64,000 nt of DNA from Eupeodes corollae (Eukaryota; Arthropoda; Insecta; Diptera; Syrphidae). Positions 1-13,408 of this stretch are shown here, in pieces. Location of the stretch: contig NC_079149.1 in the NCBI RefSeq assembly GCF_945859685.1, positions 115,045,575 through 115,109,574 on the forward strand, read 5' to 3'. A model generated the notes under the pieces. The model saw only the letters and a list, made by a program, of their open reading frames with translations, searched no databases and was not told the DNA's origin. The translations under genes were made by a program, and so were the position numbers. Each line of letters opens with the position of its first letter. Positions within the stretch are counted from its first letter, which is position 1.

Positions 1-645
1 TTCCGTCTATCGATTAGTCTTGCTTAAAAGGTTTGTAGGTTATCGTGTTTCGTTAAAAAAATTCTCGGTTGAATAAATTATTCTAAAAAATTTAAAAATT
101 ACCAACAATATTTGCTTTTGATGAAATAGTTTGATTACAAAATCTATTTTTGTAAACGAGATTTTTGATCGTAAAACTATTTTTGCCAATTTTAGTAGCA
201 TTTCTTAAAAGTTTCTATTTATTAATTTAACAAATATAAATTGGATGATTGAAATTAATTTGAAGTCAATCGCTTCTATTGTTCACGACATATCGAAAAC
301 CGAACGTTAATTTTTGAAAATATATATGAGTCGACACTCAGTTTTCACCAACTTTTAGTAATGTTTTTTTTTTAAGTTTTTATTTTTTTGGTAAACCAAA
401 ATGTTCACCCTTTTTTGAAATTGCTATGTTAAAAAAACCACCCAATTTTTTGAGAGTCTTTCTGTATATTGTACTTTATTATCTGCATAACACAATTCAT
501 TTGAAGTCGATATCGCTTCTGGTTCTTGAGCTATGAACGACGAAAAAGCGTCGCGAAAGTACGTACACACGCACAGACATCTTTCTAAAATTCTTTTATT
601 TCGACTCTAGGGTCCTTGGAACGTCGAGAAATGTCAACATTTCCA
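1..645 (-). repeat. Interspersed repeat with ~173-bp subrepeats, partial copy 1
   Basis: This is the reverse complement of the family whose longest copy lies at 36690-38425. The shared parts are the block near 500-640 (CTTGAGCTATGAACG, GTACGTACACACGCACAGAC, ACGTCGAGAAATGTC) and the inner blocks with AAATTCTCGGTTGAAT and poly-T/poly-A runs. The window edge cuts the end that would carry the GGGATGCGACC box. There is no coding capacity. The class is unknown; the internal subrepeats would suit a non-autonomous rolling-circle or satellite-bearing element, but I see no diagnostic end. Confidence 0.7.
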
Positions 646-2600
646 ATCCGACAAATCGATTACAATAACTTCAATGGGAAGTTAAAAAAACTATTCAAAA
701 TTTTTTCGAAACTCGATGTCTCGAAAACATGTCATCATGAAAATCAAATTTAAAATCTATATTAATAAGCTCTTTGTAATTTAATACTACAAATATTTCT
801 TAACTTATATTAAACTTTTATATTATACAAAATTAATTGACATAAAACTGCTCTATAACGATTTTGAAATTAAATGTGTGGAAAATGTATGTGTTTTTGA
901 GAAATCAAATGCCATTTAAATGTTTGAAAAAAAAAACTTTTTTGTAGGTACATTTTTAAATTTTAAAATGAATCAATTATTTTTAAACAGACTCTTTGGA
1001 TACATGAGTTTTCAATGAGATTTTCAATATATTTAAAATGCTTCATGTTATAACCTAAAAACTACGAGTTATTAATATCATCAAATATTTCTTCTATACC
1101 ATTTTACATTTTTCTGCAAAAAACTGTTTCAGCATTAATTCTTAAGAGTTCTTTCAAGATTGATGAAGACCTACAACTAATGAGGATTATATTAGGAAAA
1201 TAAGTGAAAAACTTAAAAAGTTTAAACACAATATTGAAGTAATGGATTTTGGATTTAAAAAATCATCACTAATACTAAATATTGAAAAAATATCTACGAG
1301 TACTCCACGAATTAAAATAGCTTTAAAATGCCTTATATAAGGTTTGTTTTCCAACTATAAAAGGCTGTATAGCAAAAAGTGTTTGTGATAGATTTATTTT
1401 AAAGTAGTTTTCGAACAAAAGTCCTCAAAAACCTTAAAACAAAATATAATCTTCAATATAATCTATATAACAAGTAGCCAAACAAATATTTTTATTTTTG
1501 AAATGCGTTATAATGTTTGCATACTTCGTATTTCAAAGAGCTTTAAAATTGTATTTTATGCGCACCATTTTGCAAATAAAAGCAATTGTTTAAATTCTTT
1601 TTTCAGAGCTTAATTGAAACTTAGAAGTCATATTTTTAAAATCATATTATTGAATGCAGTAGGTAAGATTAGTACTAGATACTCAAGAATGTGTTTCCTA
1701 TATTAAACAAGCTTGAATTTCGCATGGAAAGGGCAAAGGTTTGAGACAAATATTTACAGAAATCCCTTCAAAATTGATTTCCTAAAAAAACCAATGCTAA
1801 AAATAATACGCCCTCAGCTATTGAACCAAAAAACTATTGCTATAGTTTAGTCCTACACAGTATACACTCATGAAAGTTTCACAATTTAAAGCGAACTTTG
1901 AAATTCACAAATTTAAATGTGTAGTTATTTTAAATTTGTAAATTCCTCGATAGAGAAGAAAAGTGTATCGATTCCTTAAATCATCCTTGAACCAAATTTG
2001 TTTACCAGACCATAAGAAAAGAAAAATATTGTGCACATGATGTGTTCTTCTTCTTTTTTTAACTCCGGAAATTCGTAAGTATGGGATTTAAGCTTGGTTA
2101 TGCTCCATTGAATGTCAAATGAATTCAAAGATATACTATATATTTTTCTAGTTGCCAAATCACGTCTTAAAAAATAAAAAAATATAATTTGAATGAAAAT
2201 TGCGCTTGTTACATGAAAAAAAGTCAGCCTTTTGTTACCTTTTTTACAAAAGTTAATAACGAAATAATTCTTTTATAATTTCTCTCATATATTCAAACCA
2301 TCCATCAAATGCTTACCTATAATAAAAAAGACTCCCCCTTTTTTCCCAAACTAAAAACCAGGACGATATTTGCTTAAAATCATACCTAACCTCTTTTAAG
2401 TACACAGCAAACATAAAGGTTTACGTGATATGCTGTTTAACTGATTTCCTCTTCCTACAAAAAGTTGTTAGATGAAAATTCTTTTCCAGTATATAGAATT
2501 TAGAAGAACGACGACTTTAGCATCGAAAATCTAGGTACCTAAGCAAGCAAAAAGGTAAGTGTACCCAAAAGAGTTCTTCTTTTCGAATGACCTCACTTTT
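646..2600. other. AT-rich DNA, no feature seen
   Basis: About 2 kb of A/T-rich sequence full of short homopolymers. No open frame with coding character, RNA gene or transposon end is visible on either strand. Confidence 0.5.
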
Positions 2601-3660
2601 ACCTACGTGTATATATTCGCATAAATAAATATCCTGCAAATAAATTGAACCTCGCGGTTTTCATTCCATACCTACATCAGCTCTCCCAAAGATTCCAGTT
2701 AGAGCAGGAATCGTGCCATGCGAGAAGGTATGTACATATAGAGAAGCAGATACCGAAACGTGACTTTAACCAACCATCAAACATCATCACCACCACCGCC
2801 ACCATCAGCTCCACCACACATCCAACATTTTCAATAGTCACCTTTATCTAAAAAATAAAAAAGGATACTTAAAATTCTCCTATGGAAAGTTTTCAATCCT
2901 CCACAAGTCTATATGCCGAACGCCACCTTCACCCACAATCCACCATACAGCACATTCTACGACCGGATCAGCAAGGCAGCTAAAAGTGAGCTAACACATA
3001 AGGCCGCAACATGAAAGTACCCCGTGGTTGTACCGAGTACCATCAGCATCACACTTCCTTCGTCCTGCCTCTCACGTCCTATGTTGTCATCCCACGTCGA
3101 ATCGCACCACACCACACCACACCGCATCATACATATTCACTTTGCTTTTGTGCCAATCCTAAGAAGAGCCACGCGAAATACGAATTTCAAAATCTAAAAT
3201 GTTGTATGGTGGTGTCAATTGAATTCAGCGGCATTCAACTGATGTCACCGGGAACAAAGTACAAGTCGACGTAAATGCCAAACCATACCATGCCTTGCCA
3301 CTACCATAGTGTCACACACTATTGTAGACAGAGACGACGGCGAAAGCGATGAGGATGATGACGATAATGACAGAGACACAGGAGTACAAGGAGGCTCAGT
3401 GCTCAAGCTCTGCAGGCTCAAGCAGAAGCAGAAGCATCATAGGCACAGGACATGCTAAAAGGACTGCAAAATGTAAACACTGCTCATCGAAACGGAAACA
3501 AGTGGAGGCTCCACTAAATTCCGTCTTTTCCATAATAATTATTCGCGGAAATGAGGTTGTAAATAAGTATCCTGAATTTCTGGGCGACTTTGGACTCGAT
3601 GGGAAATTATGGAAAACCCGTGGGCTTAACTTTGGTTTGGAATGTTGAATGACAGGTGGA
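2601..3660. other. GC-richer non-repetitive island, possible transcribed or regulatory DNA
   Basis: Composition rises sharply above the flanks. It holds CACAC pentamers near 3110-3132 and a stretch at 3331-3463 that reads on the plus strand as an acidic, polar run (GESDEDDDDN) ending in a stop, without an ATG or a convincing splice site. The frame at 3349-3648 overlaps it in another phase. This could be a UTR exon or an enhancer; I see no recognisable protein. Confidence 0.25.
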
Positions 3661-5380
3661 TTTGTCCAGAAGGGTCATTATTTTCTACACTTAAGTATAT
3701 TGTAGATAAGTTGCAAAATAATTTTTGATAGACTAAAAGTATATCATTGTTGTTGATATACATAAATTAATGAATGAAGTACACTAAACCTTAGAGCAAT
3801 ACATTGTTGAAATAACATTTTGATTAGGTTAAGAGCCTGTCGTTTGAAATTATTCAACATTGCCTGAATCTTTGAACACCCGGGTTTCATACATGGAAAC
3901 ATACATACAATACAATTCATTTTGAAATGTCAGACTGGCTCAAAATATGTTTTCAAATAAGCCTTCTAGCTCTAATCAAAACATGATTGTTTTGTAAAAA
4001 GAGAACAAAATTGAAAAGTCAAAATCAGTCAATCAATTTATCAATACTGTTCCTGACAATTTGGAAAACTTTACTATACAAACTTTACTTTACAATCCTA
4101 TGTATAGGATTTTATCTTTAATATTTTTTTGACAAAGTTTGAACTAGAATAAATTTCAAAAAGACTGAAGGAAGAGACTTGAAAAAAGAAATAACTTTAT
4201 TTTCAATGAAACAGGTGGGGTCTAAAAGTAGACACCTGTGGTACTTCATTTTCATTTCATCCGTATATCAAATTAATTGGCTCGCTAACTACACTTAAAT
4301 TTAACTTTGATTTCTAATTGAAAAATTGAAAATCGAAATTGAAATAAGCATAAAAAGTGGAATAAGCAGAAAAGTTCAAGAAGTTTTAAAAATGAGAGAA
4401 TACTTGATGAAGTTTCATTATTTTAATGTTCACAATTTCATGAAACATCACACATTTTTCCATATTGGAGTATGAGCATTTTATTGCTAGCCTAGTGTAA
4501 TATTTTTCTCAACTGATTTTTAAATGAGAAACAGGGAAAATATGCATTTTCTTTTTTTATTATAAATTTTCTTAATAAAATTAGCTCACAATCTTTTATC
4601 TTCTTTTTTTTTAAAGGACTAACCTGTTTAACTGGTGAAACTCAACTTTTTCCACACACCTTTATGAACATTTGCATTTTTGGAAGCATTTTTGTGGTGC
4701 CAAAATGAGAAATTCAAATTGAAATTAAATTTTACCAGCCAAGGAGTAAGAAAAAGTCCTTTTAACCAGATGACCAAATCGGAATCACAGGTAAATATAA
4801 ATATATATATTTTTTTTATTTCACAACTCATATAAATCTTGAATGTCATTATAAAGTATAGCCATAGAGTGAGATATGGAGAAGTTGAAGTTTTATGCTT
4901 GCTGGAAGATCTGTGCAAACTTCTGTTTTGTAGTGAATCAATAAAAAGTAGGCTAGGTTGAAATCATCCAGTATAAAATAAAGGTATAAGTTATAAATAG
5001 GATATATGAGGACATTTACCTTATACTACATTTTAAAGATATTTGTGAAAAGAAAAATATTTATAAATATGTACATAGATAAATTTTGTGAAAACGTGCT
5101 GGTTTATTGAAATATTCAAAGAAATATTTTTTTAAAGAACTTAAAATTTCTAAAGATTGTCAAATTTGAAATATTTTCTTTAAATTTTAAGCTTTTGATT
5201 TTAAAGCTGGTGTTAAGATATTATATACAATAATTCTAAACATTTATTTATAGATATCTTAAAGAACTTACGATTTCTGTTTCGAATGTGAGAAGATATT
5301 GTTCAAGTTATTAATTTGCGCCAAGAAGGTAGTGTACAACATAAAGAATTTTTGTAAGCTATGTTGTGTACGAGTTTTGT
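3661..5380. other. AT-rich DNA, no gene seen
   Basis: Unique-looking A/T-rich sequence. The only structured spot noticed is a small inverted repeat at 4211-4239, in which two E-box-like arms (ACAGGTG and CACCTGT) face each other. Confidence 0.5.
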
Positions 5381-5796
5381 ATAAAGAATGATTTTTTAAA
5401 AGCTATAGCAAAGTTTTTCAAAAAAAACATACAATTCAGAAAAATGAATAAAATCTTTATTTCAATCGAAAGTACGGTCCATAGAATTTAATGTCTGAAT
5501 ATTATTTCATGCAAATATTGATCTTAACTGCACCTCAAATAGTCCATTCGGTTAGTGTGACTTTTTTGGATGCATTGGTAGTTCTTGCAATGGTATAAGC
5601 TGACATTCACTCCAAAATCGACAATTCTGCTCATTTACGTACCCATTGAGACAAAAACGAGCTTCCTCATTGAACAATCATGGTTAAATTGTAGACCAAA
5701 GTGAGATGTTTGACATTGAATGATGTTTGATAGTGAAACAAAACAGGAAACGTGCGTCAGCTGTTTAAAACAGTGATGCCAAAAACATGATATTAC
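5381..5796 (-). mobile_element. Internally deleted mariner-like element, copy 1
   Basis: It matches the copies at 9303-10039 and 12770-13408 almost end to end. Shared blocks are AGTACGGTCCATAGAATTTA, CCAAAATCGACAATTCTGCT and the outer end GGAAACGTGCGTCAGCTG with GTGATGCCAAAAACATG. Almost all of the transposase is gone, so this is a MITE-like derivative. The element is oriented minus; TA-type ends are plausible at both borders. Confidence 0.75.
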
Positions 5797-6084
5797 AATG
5801 GAAGAAAAATTGAAAAAAGTGGGTCCCCGATTTCATCCGTCTGTCTGTCTGTCCTCGCTCCTGAAGCCTAGCCCATTGGGTGGATAAATTTCACATTTGA
5901 AAATCAAGGTTTTGATCCAAATCCCGTTAGGCATGAAATAAAAGTAGTCCCCAAAATCTCAGGAATGGTTCTTCATTTTTTTACAAAATTAAAATGTATA
6001 TTAGTAAGTTACAAGAAACTGCATACTAAAAATGAAAATGGTTTTAAACTGAAACTGAACATTTTATTGATACAAAATTAATTT
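5797..6084. other. Spacer with short CTGT microsatellite
   Basis: A (CTGT)n tract lies at about 5841-5856. Nothing else was recognised between the deleted mariner and the next interspersed repeat. Confidence 0.4.
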
Positions 6085-6640
6085 AAAAAAGAGTCTGGGA
6101 TGCGACCCACACTGATAACTTCTCATTCCGTCTGCTGATTTTTCTTGCTTTTGATGTTTGTAGGTTTTCATGTTTTTTAATTAATCTAAAAAATTAAAAA
6201 ATGTACATAAATATTTTGCATATGATGAAGTTTTATTTCAAAATCGTGATTTTTAGGCGAAATCCAATTTTTATCAATCCTAGCAGCTTTTTCGTACTAG
6301 TTTTTGTAGAATTTAATTTTGTATGAAAAAACCGACTGTTGGATTTGTATAAGAAATTTACTGAATGTAGAAAACAATATTTTCTGTGAAATAAAATTAG
6401 TTTGAAGCCAATGTTTTTAATTTTTGTAAAGATATTTGAGTCCAAAATAAATTTGTACCATATTTAATATTGTTTCTTTTAGGGTTTTATATTTTGTAAG
6501 AAAACTGTGAATTCGATTTTTCTCAAATTCTTCTAAATCTTCTTGATAATACAATTTGTCTGAATACGTGTGCAACCATATTTTTAGTTTAGATTTTTAG
6601 ATATCTTAATTTCTAAAATGATTTTAGTGTGTTCATCATA
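6085..6640 (-). repeat. Interspersed repeat with ~173-bp subrepeats, partial copy 2
   Basis: It starts with the terminal box GGGATGCGACCCACACTGAT, the reverse complement of the end at 38382-38410. CATTCCGTCTGCTGATTTTT and GTTTGTAGGTTTTCATG follow, and these also match the start of the window. The copy decays beyond about 6640 and lacks the opposite CTCGACG end. Confidence 0.7.
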
Positions 6641-8960
6641 AACCCATCTAAAGATTTAAATTTCGAAAAAAAATAAATAAAAATACATTGGTTCTTACTA
6701 ATCAAAAATTATAACATGAATTTTTTTTAACTCATAACAATAATTCGAGAATAAAAACAAATAAAATAATGGAAATAATTTTTTAAAAACTATGATCATT
6801 TTTTCCAAATTTTCTTGGATCGTGAGTTTTAAAAATTTGTTGGTTGAAAAAAAGCAAAAGAAGTACGAACTTCTTTGACAAATTGTTTTTTACTTAATCA
6901 GTAACACCCTAAACTTACATATTCTATAACTACAAATTCTAAAAACATTTTCATACAACAATTTACATTGTAATGTATGCATTTTCAATACATGCTATGA
7001 AGTAACAAGCACCCAAAACATAAAAGCTTTTCTATTTTTGTAGAAACAAAAAATATTGTTTTGTCCGTGCCATATTGATGATAGGAACATATTGCTCAAG
7101 CATTATAATTGTATAATGTATTAATCAAATGAATCCACAAATGGTCTGGTCATACCTACAAAACACATGAAATCACACACAAAAGCCAAAAATGGCAGCA
7201 AGAGACTATGAAAACATACAAATATAATGTTCTCCTTTTAACTGCACCCCAGGAGGAGCTGTCAAGAATAGTAATAGATGATCATGACGATAGACATGGG
7301 AACTGTAGTGGTGGTAAAAGCATACAAAATTCCAACTCCCAGTCTAAGCACAAACATAAGCAGCTTCTTGTTATAACATCGCACGCTGCTGGTCAATTTT
7401 GGCAGTCAGTTTATGGCGGTACACAACTGTTTTTGGAGAACTGCCCAAGCCAAATAAGTAACCACAACAGTTTCTATTTCTGCTATCTGACTTCCTCTAT
7501 TTCTCTGCCTAAATTTCATTAAGAAGAAGAGACCTATGCACGGCAGTGAACAAAAGCACCAACTCCAATGAACAAATGAACACCGCCAAAGAACATCCAG
7601 ACGAACACGACGAACGTCGACGACGACAAAACAGCATAGAGACGAGACAGAGCTTAGGAACTTGTCAATAAAACCAACTTAAATGCTTATTTGTCACACA
7701 TATTGCCGCCACCCCGAGCCGAGCCGCACCATGCCAGATAATAATTGACATCATGACTCGTATCAAATGCTGAATAAATATGGCCTAACCGGGCACAAGG
7801 CGTAATCAATGATAGACCGTAGCCGGAACAAAGCTGCCCGCCTGGCTTGCATTACGTTGCTGCCTTTATGTCTGTGTCTCTATTATAGCAAAGCAGCTCA
7901 TTGATGATGGCACACTTCAATTTTGCTTCTGCTGAAGAGGTCTATTCAGTTTCCGGCTTTAAAGGTTCTCCGATCCCATGTTGCCTCTGTAAATGGGCAA
8001 GATATAAGACGTAACAACCATGAACACAAATCTAGGGAAGTTAGGTGGGTACTTCCTATACCTACTCCTATCTACTTAAAGATTAGGCAACGTATAGAAA
8101 TGTAACCATAAAGACGTCGCGTGAGGCATTTGTGACAGCGACAACCGACATATACAACAAGAACAACAAAACGACAAACGATGATCAACAGTTAGCCGAC
8201 GGTGACGGCTACGGCGACACACGAAAAAATCCATGGGCACTGGACAAGTGGACAAGCAGAAGGCAGCAGGCCAGGCTAGGCTAGGCGTTCCAATGAGTTA
8301 TTATACTGGTGGAGCATAATAATAAATTCTTGTACGAAGGAAAAGAAGACCTCACTCATGGCTTACGGCTGACCATCAGCACGAACTTCGAAACGAACAC
8401 GAAGACGTCTGACTACAAAGATTGAACTGATGTACTAACTTCCTTTCTCTCCGGGGACGACGGCCGACGGTGAAGCGACGGAGGGTAAAGTGAGTTATAT
8501 TTTATATTGATTGCCTTATAATGTGAATGTGCGGACATTTGGAATTAAAGTGGATAAATAATTAATTCAGCGAGTTCAGAATGTTTTATGGATTATTTTA
8601 TTGATAAACCACGCATACTAAGTACAGGAATAAAAACAACAAAAAGTAAAGCCATTTGAATTGATCAAAAGAAAAATGTTTCAACAACATAAATTAATTT
8701 GTTGAAATTAATGGGTACGCAACAATGTTTAGGAAGTGAGAATGATTTAACAAGAGAAACAATTATTGAATAACATGTGCGGTAAGAACTTTATACACTA
8801 TGAACCTGCAATACAGGCGCCTCTACTCTTCCTATTGTAATTATTACTTCAAGCCTTCTATTTCCTCAGACTTCTTAAAAATAAAACTGACAAATTTCGC
8901 AAACGAGTTGCGTACCACGAGATTACTGGAATACATGTTTAGAGTGATTTGCTACTATAA
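6641..8960. other. AT-rich then GC-richer non-repetitive DNA
   Basis: 6641-7100 is A/T-rich and featureless. 7100-8500 is richer in G/C, with CGACGACGA words, a run of CAGGCTAGG repeats near 8270 and long stretches lacking transposon similarity. Several short frames exist here, but none shows a domain, a supported start or a splice structure. The composition suits regulatory or UTR sequence of a nearby gene. Confidence 0.3.
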
Positions 8961-8964
8961 TTTT

Positions 8965-9262
8965 AAAAGTAACTGTAGTACCTGCGGTGTGGACTATCAT
9001 GCTAGAGAACTTGGGTTCAATCCCTGCCTGTGCCAACTAAGTATTTTCACGGGTACTGCTTCTTCAAAGAAAATGACAAATCCTCCAAGAATAGTTCTTG
9101 TCATTGAAAGTGTTTTCTGAAATTAGCCGTTTGGAATCGGCTTAAAACTGTAGGTCCCCTCTATCCCTGAGAACAGTACTTGCACATAGTAATGGCTAAG
9201 AGTTATAAATCACTAGGCTCTTGTTCTAAACGAACTTTTACGCTACCTTATTGATTTAAATT
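8965..9262 (+). mobile_element. tRNA-like SINE, copy 1
   Basis: The head carries a tRNA-type B box, GGTTCAATCCC, at 9014-9024, with an A-box-like stretch about 35 bases upstream. The body (CAAATCCTCCAAGAATAG, TTAGCCGTTTGGAATCGGC, CTGTAGGTCCCCTC, AAATCACTAGGC) recurs in reverse complement at 53845-54035. Two copies with a pol III-type internal promoter support a SINE. The open frame through this stretch is a by-product and not a gene. Confidence 0.75.
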
Positions 9263-9302
9263 TTGTATTCTCTTACTATTAACATCTACATAAATACATA
9301 TA

Positions 9303-10039
9303 TAGTGTGTTTTTTTAGGTACTATCTTTTTGGCAACACTGGTTTAATCAGCTGACGCATGTTTCCTGTTTTGTTTCACTGTCATACATCTTTAGTTTGC
9401 TCTATAATTTAACCATGACTGTTCAATGAGGAAGCTCATTTTTGTCTCAATGGGTACTTAAATGAGCAGAAATGTCGATTTTGGAGTAAATATCAGCCAG
9501 GAGCATTGCACGAGCTACCAAGTCACAGTTTCGTGCGGCTTATGGGCTGGGGGCATCATTGGACCGTACTTCTTCAAATATTAAGCGAACTGTGAATGGT
9601 GAGTGCTACCGTGAGATTATATCCAACTTTTTGTTTGCTCAAAATGCAAGAGCTTGACTTGCATGACATGTGGTTTCAACAAGACGGTGCCACATGCCAC
9701 ATTTTATTTCAGGTTCGGCACTGATCAATTGGCCACCTAGATCGCGTGATTTAACGTCTTGAGACTACACAGACAAGCCCGTTTCAATTGACGCATTGGA
9801 AGACAAAATTGAAGCATTTTATCGTGAGATACCGACCGAGATGTTGGAAAGAGTTTGCCAAAATTGGACTAAGTGGACGGACCATTTAAGGCGGAGTCAA
9901 AGTCAACATTTCCATAAAATAAAATTCGAACATTAAATTATATGGACTATACTATCGATTCAAATAAAAATATCATCTATTTTTCTGAATTGTATGTTCG
10001 TTTTTTAAACTTTTCTAAAGCTTTTAAACAATCACCCTA
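9303..10039 (+). mobile_element. Mariner-like DNA transposon, decayed copy 2
   Basis: The ends are TAGTGTGTTTTTTTAG on the left and CACCCTA on the right. The left end leads into TCTTTTTGGCAACACTGG, shared with the ends at 5796 and 13408. Decayed transposase can be read on the plus strand: a catalytic-core block (INWPPRSRDLTS followed by a stop and DYTD) and the C-terminal part (DKPVSIDALEDKIEAFYREI, PTEMLERVCQNWTKW). Stops and a frameshift interrupt it, and the N-terminal half is deleted. It belongs to the IS630-Tc1-mariner superfamily and is non-functional. Confidence 0.85.
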
Positions 10040-12769
10040 ATAGCTACTTTTTCCTGCAACTGAAAAATATTTGAAATATGGTCAAGACGTAAGATTGCAA
10101 ATTTTTAAAGCTCAGTCATAAGGTTAGGATGTTTGAGATCCGGTGTTACTTCTTGACATAAAGTCTTATTAGTAGACTATAAAATTGCCAGGAAAACAAA
10201 ATACAATACCCAATTTATTATTATATAAACATAAAGGTATACACGCTGATCAGCACAAAAATAAAATTGCACATACTCCTAAGTGTTTAACCTTTTTATT
10301 TTTATAGAAATGTGTTGCCCTGTAAAGTGATTACCATGAATCAATAATTTTAATATTTCATCCATGTGGATGTTTAGGAATTTGAAAAATTCCAATTCAA
10401 TTCGTTCTAGCAAGGCTCATGAATAGTACTTGAATTCTTTTGATTCCATTACTTTTCATTTCTTTCATTTTAAGTTCCCAACTGTATCAAAATACAATAA
10501 AGCTCTTAAAGAAATAAATTTTCTACAATAGTTTCTACTCTCTTTTCGGTTATAAATGAAAACCTCAATATTCAAAGTTATAACAATAATTATAAAAATG
10601 TCATTTGCATCAACTTTTGCGGTTCATTGCACATTGAAAAAAATAATTTCACAAATGAAAAAACCAGAGAGCAACTTACCATAAAAATATACGAATGAAC
10701 TTTCAATTTCATCGATTATGACCACATCATTAACCAAGGTATACACATACATAATTTCAAAACTACCCTCAAACATTTTCGAGATTATTAATGCTTAATT
10801 ATTCCTCTGCCATTAACTGACCAATAATAGTTCTGTAGTATAAAGATATTATTATTATGCTTTATGAAGCAAAGCATTGACCACAGTGATTTTATATCAT
10901 ACACACAACCATTATGGACAAAATGAGATCTGTTCAATTAGCAATGTCAACTAATATGACGTCCATTAAATTCTGAGTGTAAAATATGCCGTAATTATCA
11001 AGTAATGAACGTTTCAAGTGCCAATCCATTGTCTGTTCGTCCCGTTTGTTCATATATGTATATGCTATGCAGATATTGAATCCCTCGAGAATACCGAGAA
11101 AGTAAGTCTGTCGATTTTATCGGCTGCTCAGTCCGCCCCCACTCAACCACAAAATCATATAGAAGCAGTATGGGGATAGCGGCGCAAGGACATATAGTTA
11201 CATTAACTTCCCTAATAAATCTGCATCAGGAAATGAAGCAAAGTTACAGTTAGAGATATACGCTTCGAATTTACATATTATAATATTAAGTGGATATCAT
11301 TATATGAGAAGTGGTGAAGGAGAGGATATTCGTAAGTATGGGTCTCTGTTGTTGATTGAGTACCCCGCTATATTTGTATCGTAGTTGGTAATGGCCAAGG
11401 ACATGCGGTGTGACATTATCACTCTATCCTTCAATAAAATATATACATGCATCTACTTTAATATCCTAGACACTGGGTTGGCAACGGCGGCGGCGTTGGC
11501 GACGGTGGTGGCGACTGGCGGTAGCGTATATAGATGCAAGGAAAAGACATTATAACCATAACAAAATCCTACGCTGCTGCTGCACGTAATTATTTATCAA
11601 TTGAATTAAGCACTGCACAGCACAGCACATACTGTTATTATCACACGCAAACAAAGGTAATTAAGGCAACGATATTATGCATAACTATAAGCTTTGTGCG
11701 GTATGCGGTTCATCGAGGCATCATGGAGCCATCCATTAAAATATGAGCACCTAGCACCATATTTTGAAGGACATTAATGAAGTCTTGTCAATTTGAGGAA
11801 TTTGTATACGACAGAGAATAAGATGGACAGGATTGTGGGCATGTGATCAATTTGAATGTGAGTTAAAAAATATGATTGGTATGCAGTTTCCAATAAATTT
11901 AAGCTTCACATGACACATCTCTATACTTTTACATTAACAGAAAAAACCAAGCATGGACGTTTTTTCAGGAAAATCTTAAGAGATTTTTAAAGACACATTG
12001 AATACGAAATAGAATTAGTTGGAAGAGGTGATTAATGGAAATAAATGCAGTAACCTTGGAGCAACAGAACTGGTTGTAAAAATCATCTTTAAACATTTAT
12101 CTTTCAATGTTGGTAAATTTTGGGAGAAAAATCTCATTCGCCCTAGGTCACATGTTCCCTTTATAAGAGTTGGGGCTTAATGTCCAAAACTATTGAAGAA
12201 TTCAAAAATAAATATCAATTTTTATACAAGTAAAGGCTCCCGTAGTCGTTAAAGCTTACGATATTTTCCAATACTTGATTCGACAATGCAATGCTACGAA
12301 AACGACTAATATGTATCTTTTAAAATAATAATCTTAGCAGTTTAAAGCTGAGTTGTTTTTTTAAGAAAATTAAAGTTGATATAAAATTGTCCCTGACTTT
12401 TGTTTTTTTAAGTTTTGCCTTTAACAAGACTTAGCAAAAAAAGCTAAAGTTATGCGACTAAGGAATAAAGAGTTAATTTTTTCAGTTGCACCATAAAAAA
12501 GATACTGAACGTTTTCACAAAAACATTGAAGATAGCGATTAATTACGAATATCATCACTACTTCATTTACTAAAAAAGCTTCGATCAGCTTAATGTAAGG
12601 TTTTTTTTCGAGTTTTAAAATTAAATATTTTAAAAACCTGATGAGATTGATTAATTTTGAAGTCGGATTTCTAAATAATTTTATCAAAACCTTAGAAAAA
12701 GTGTTAACTTTTTAACAAATGCACAATTTTGTTTCTGATTTTTAGTTTGGCGAAATTTATATACATATA
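10040..12769. other. Unique DNA between mariner copies; possible regulatory sequence
   Basis: No transposon similarity was recognised. 10600-11750 is less A/T-biased, with mixed-sequence blocks and a short GGCGGCGGCGTTGGCGACGG tract near 11485, which would suit conserved non-coding DNA. 12000-12769 is plain A/T-rich. No supported gene. Confidence 0.35.
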
Positions 12770-13408
12770 AACTGTGATTTTTTCAAAGCTCTAGGAAAGT
12801 TTTTCAAAAAAAAAAAAAACATATATAATTCAGAAAAATGCATGATATCTTTATTTGAATCGATAGTACGGTCCATATAATTTAATGTTTAAAGATTATT
12901 TCATGCAGATGTTGACCTTGACTGCACCTCAAATGGTCCATCCACTCAGTCTAATTTTTTGGCATACTTTTTCCAACATTTCGGCCGGTATCTCACGAAT
13001 AAATGCTTCAATGTTGTCTTCCAATGCGTTAATTGAATCAAGTTGGTCTTGAGCTTTAACATGAGCTTTAATATAGCGCTGTGACTTTTTCTGGATGCAT
13101 TGGTAGCTCTTGCAATGATTCTGCCTGATATTAACTCTAAAATCGACAATTCTGCTTCGTTACGTACACATTGAGCCAAAAATGAGCTTCGTCACTGATC
13201 ACAAATTTTTGGGTAAAAAAGTGGATTTTCGGCAAACTTTCCAAGAGCCCATTCACCAAAAGTTTGCAAAGCGTTTTCGTTTGTAAGACGATTCTTGGTT
13301 AAATTCAAGACTTAACTAAAGATGTTTGACAGTGATACAAAAATCTCAAGGTTCGTCAACTGTTTAGACCAGTGTTGCCAAAAAGATAATAGCTAAAAAA
13401 CACCCTTA
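12770..13408 (-). mobile_element. Mariner-like DNA transposon, decayed copy 3
   Basis: Same lineage as copies 1 and 2, oriented minus, ending in CACCCTTA at 13401-13408. The minus frame at 12946-13179 reads across the N-terminal helix region (VRNEAELSILELISGRII) and then jumps to the C-terminal part (PKCWKKYAKKLD), so the whole central catalytic core is missing. The remnant is intermediate in size between copy 1 and copy 2. Confidence 0.85.
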
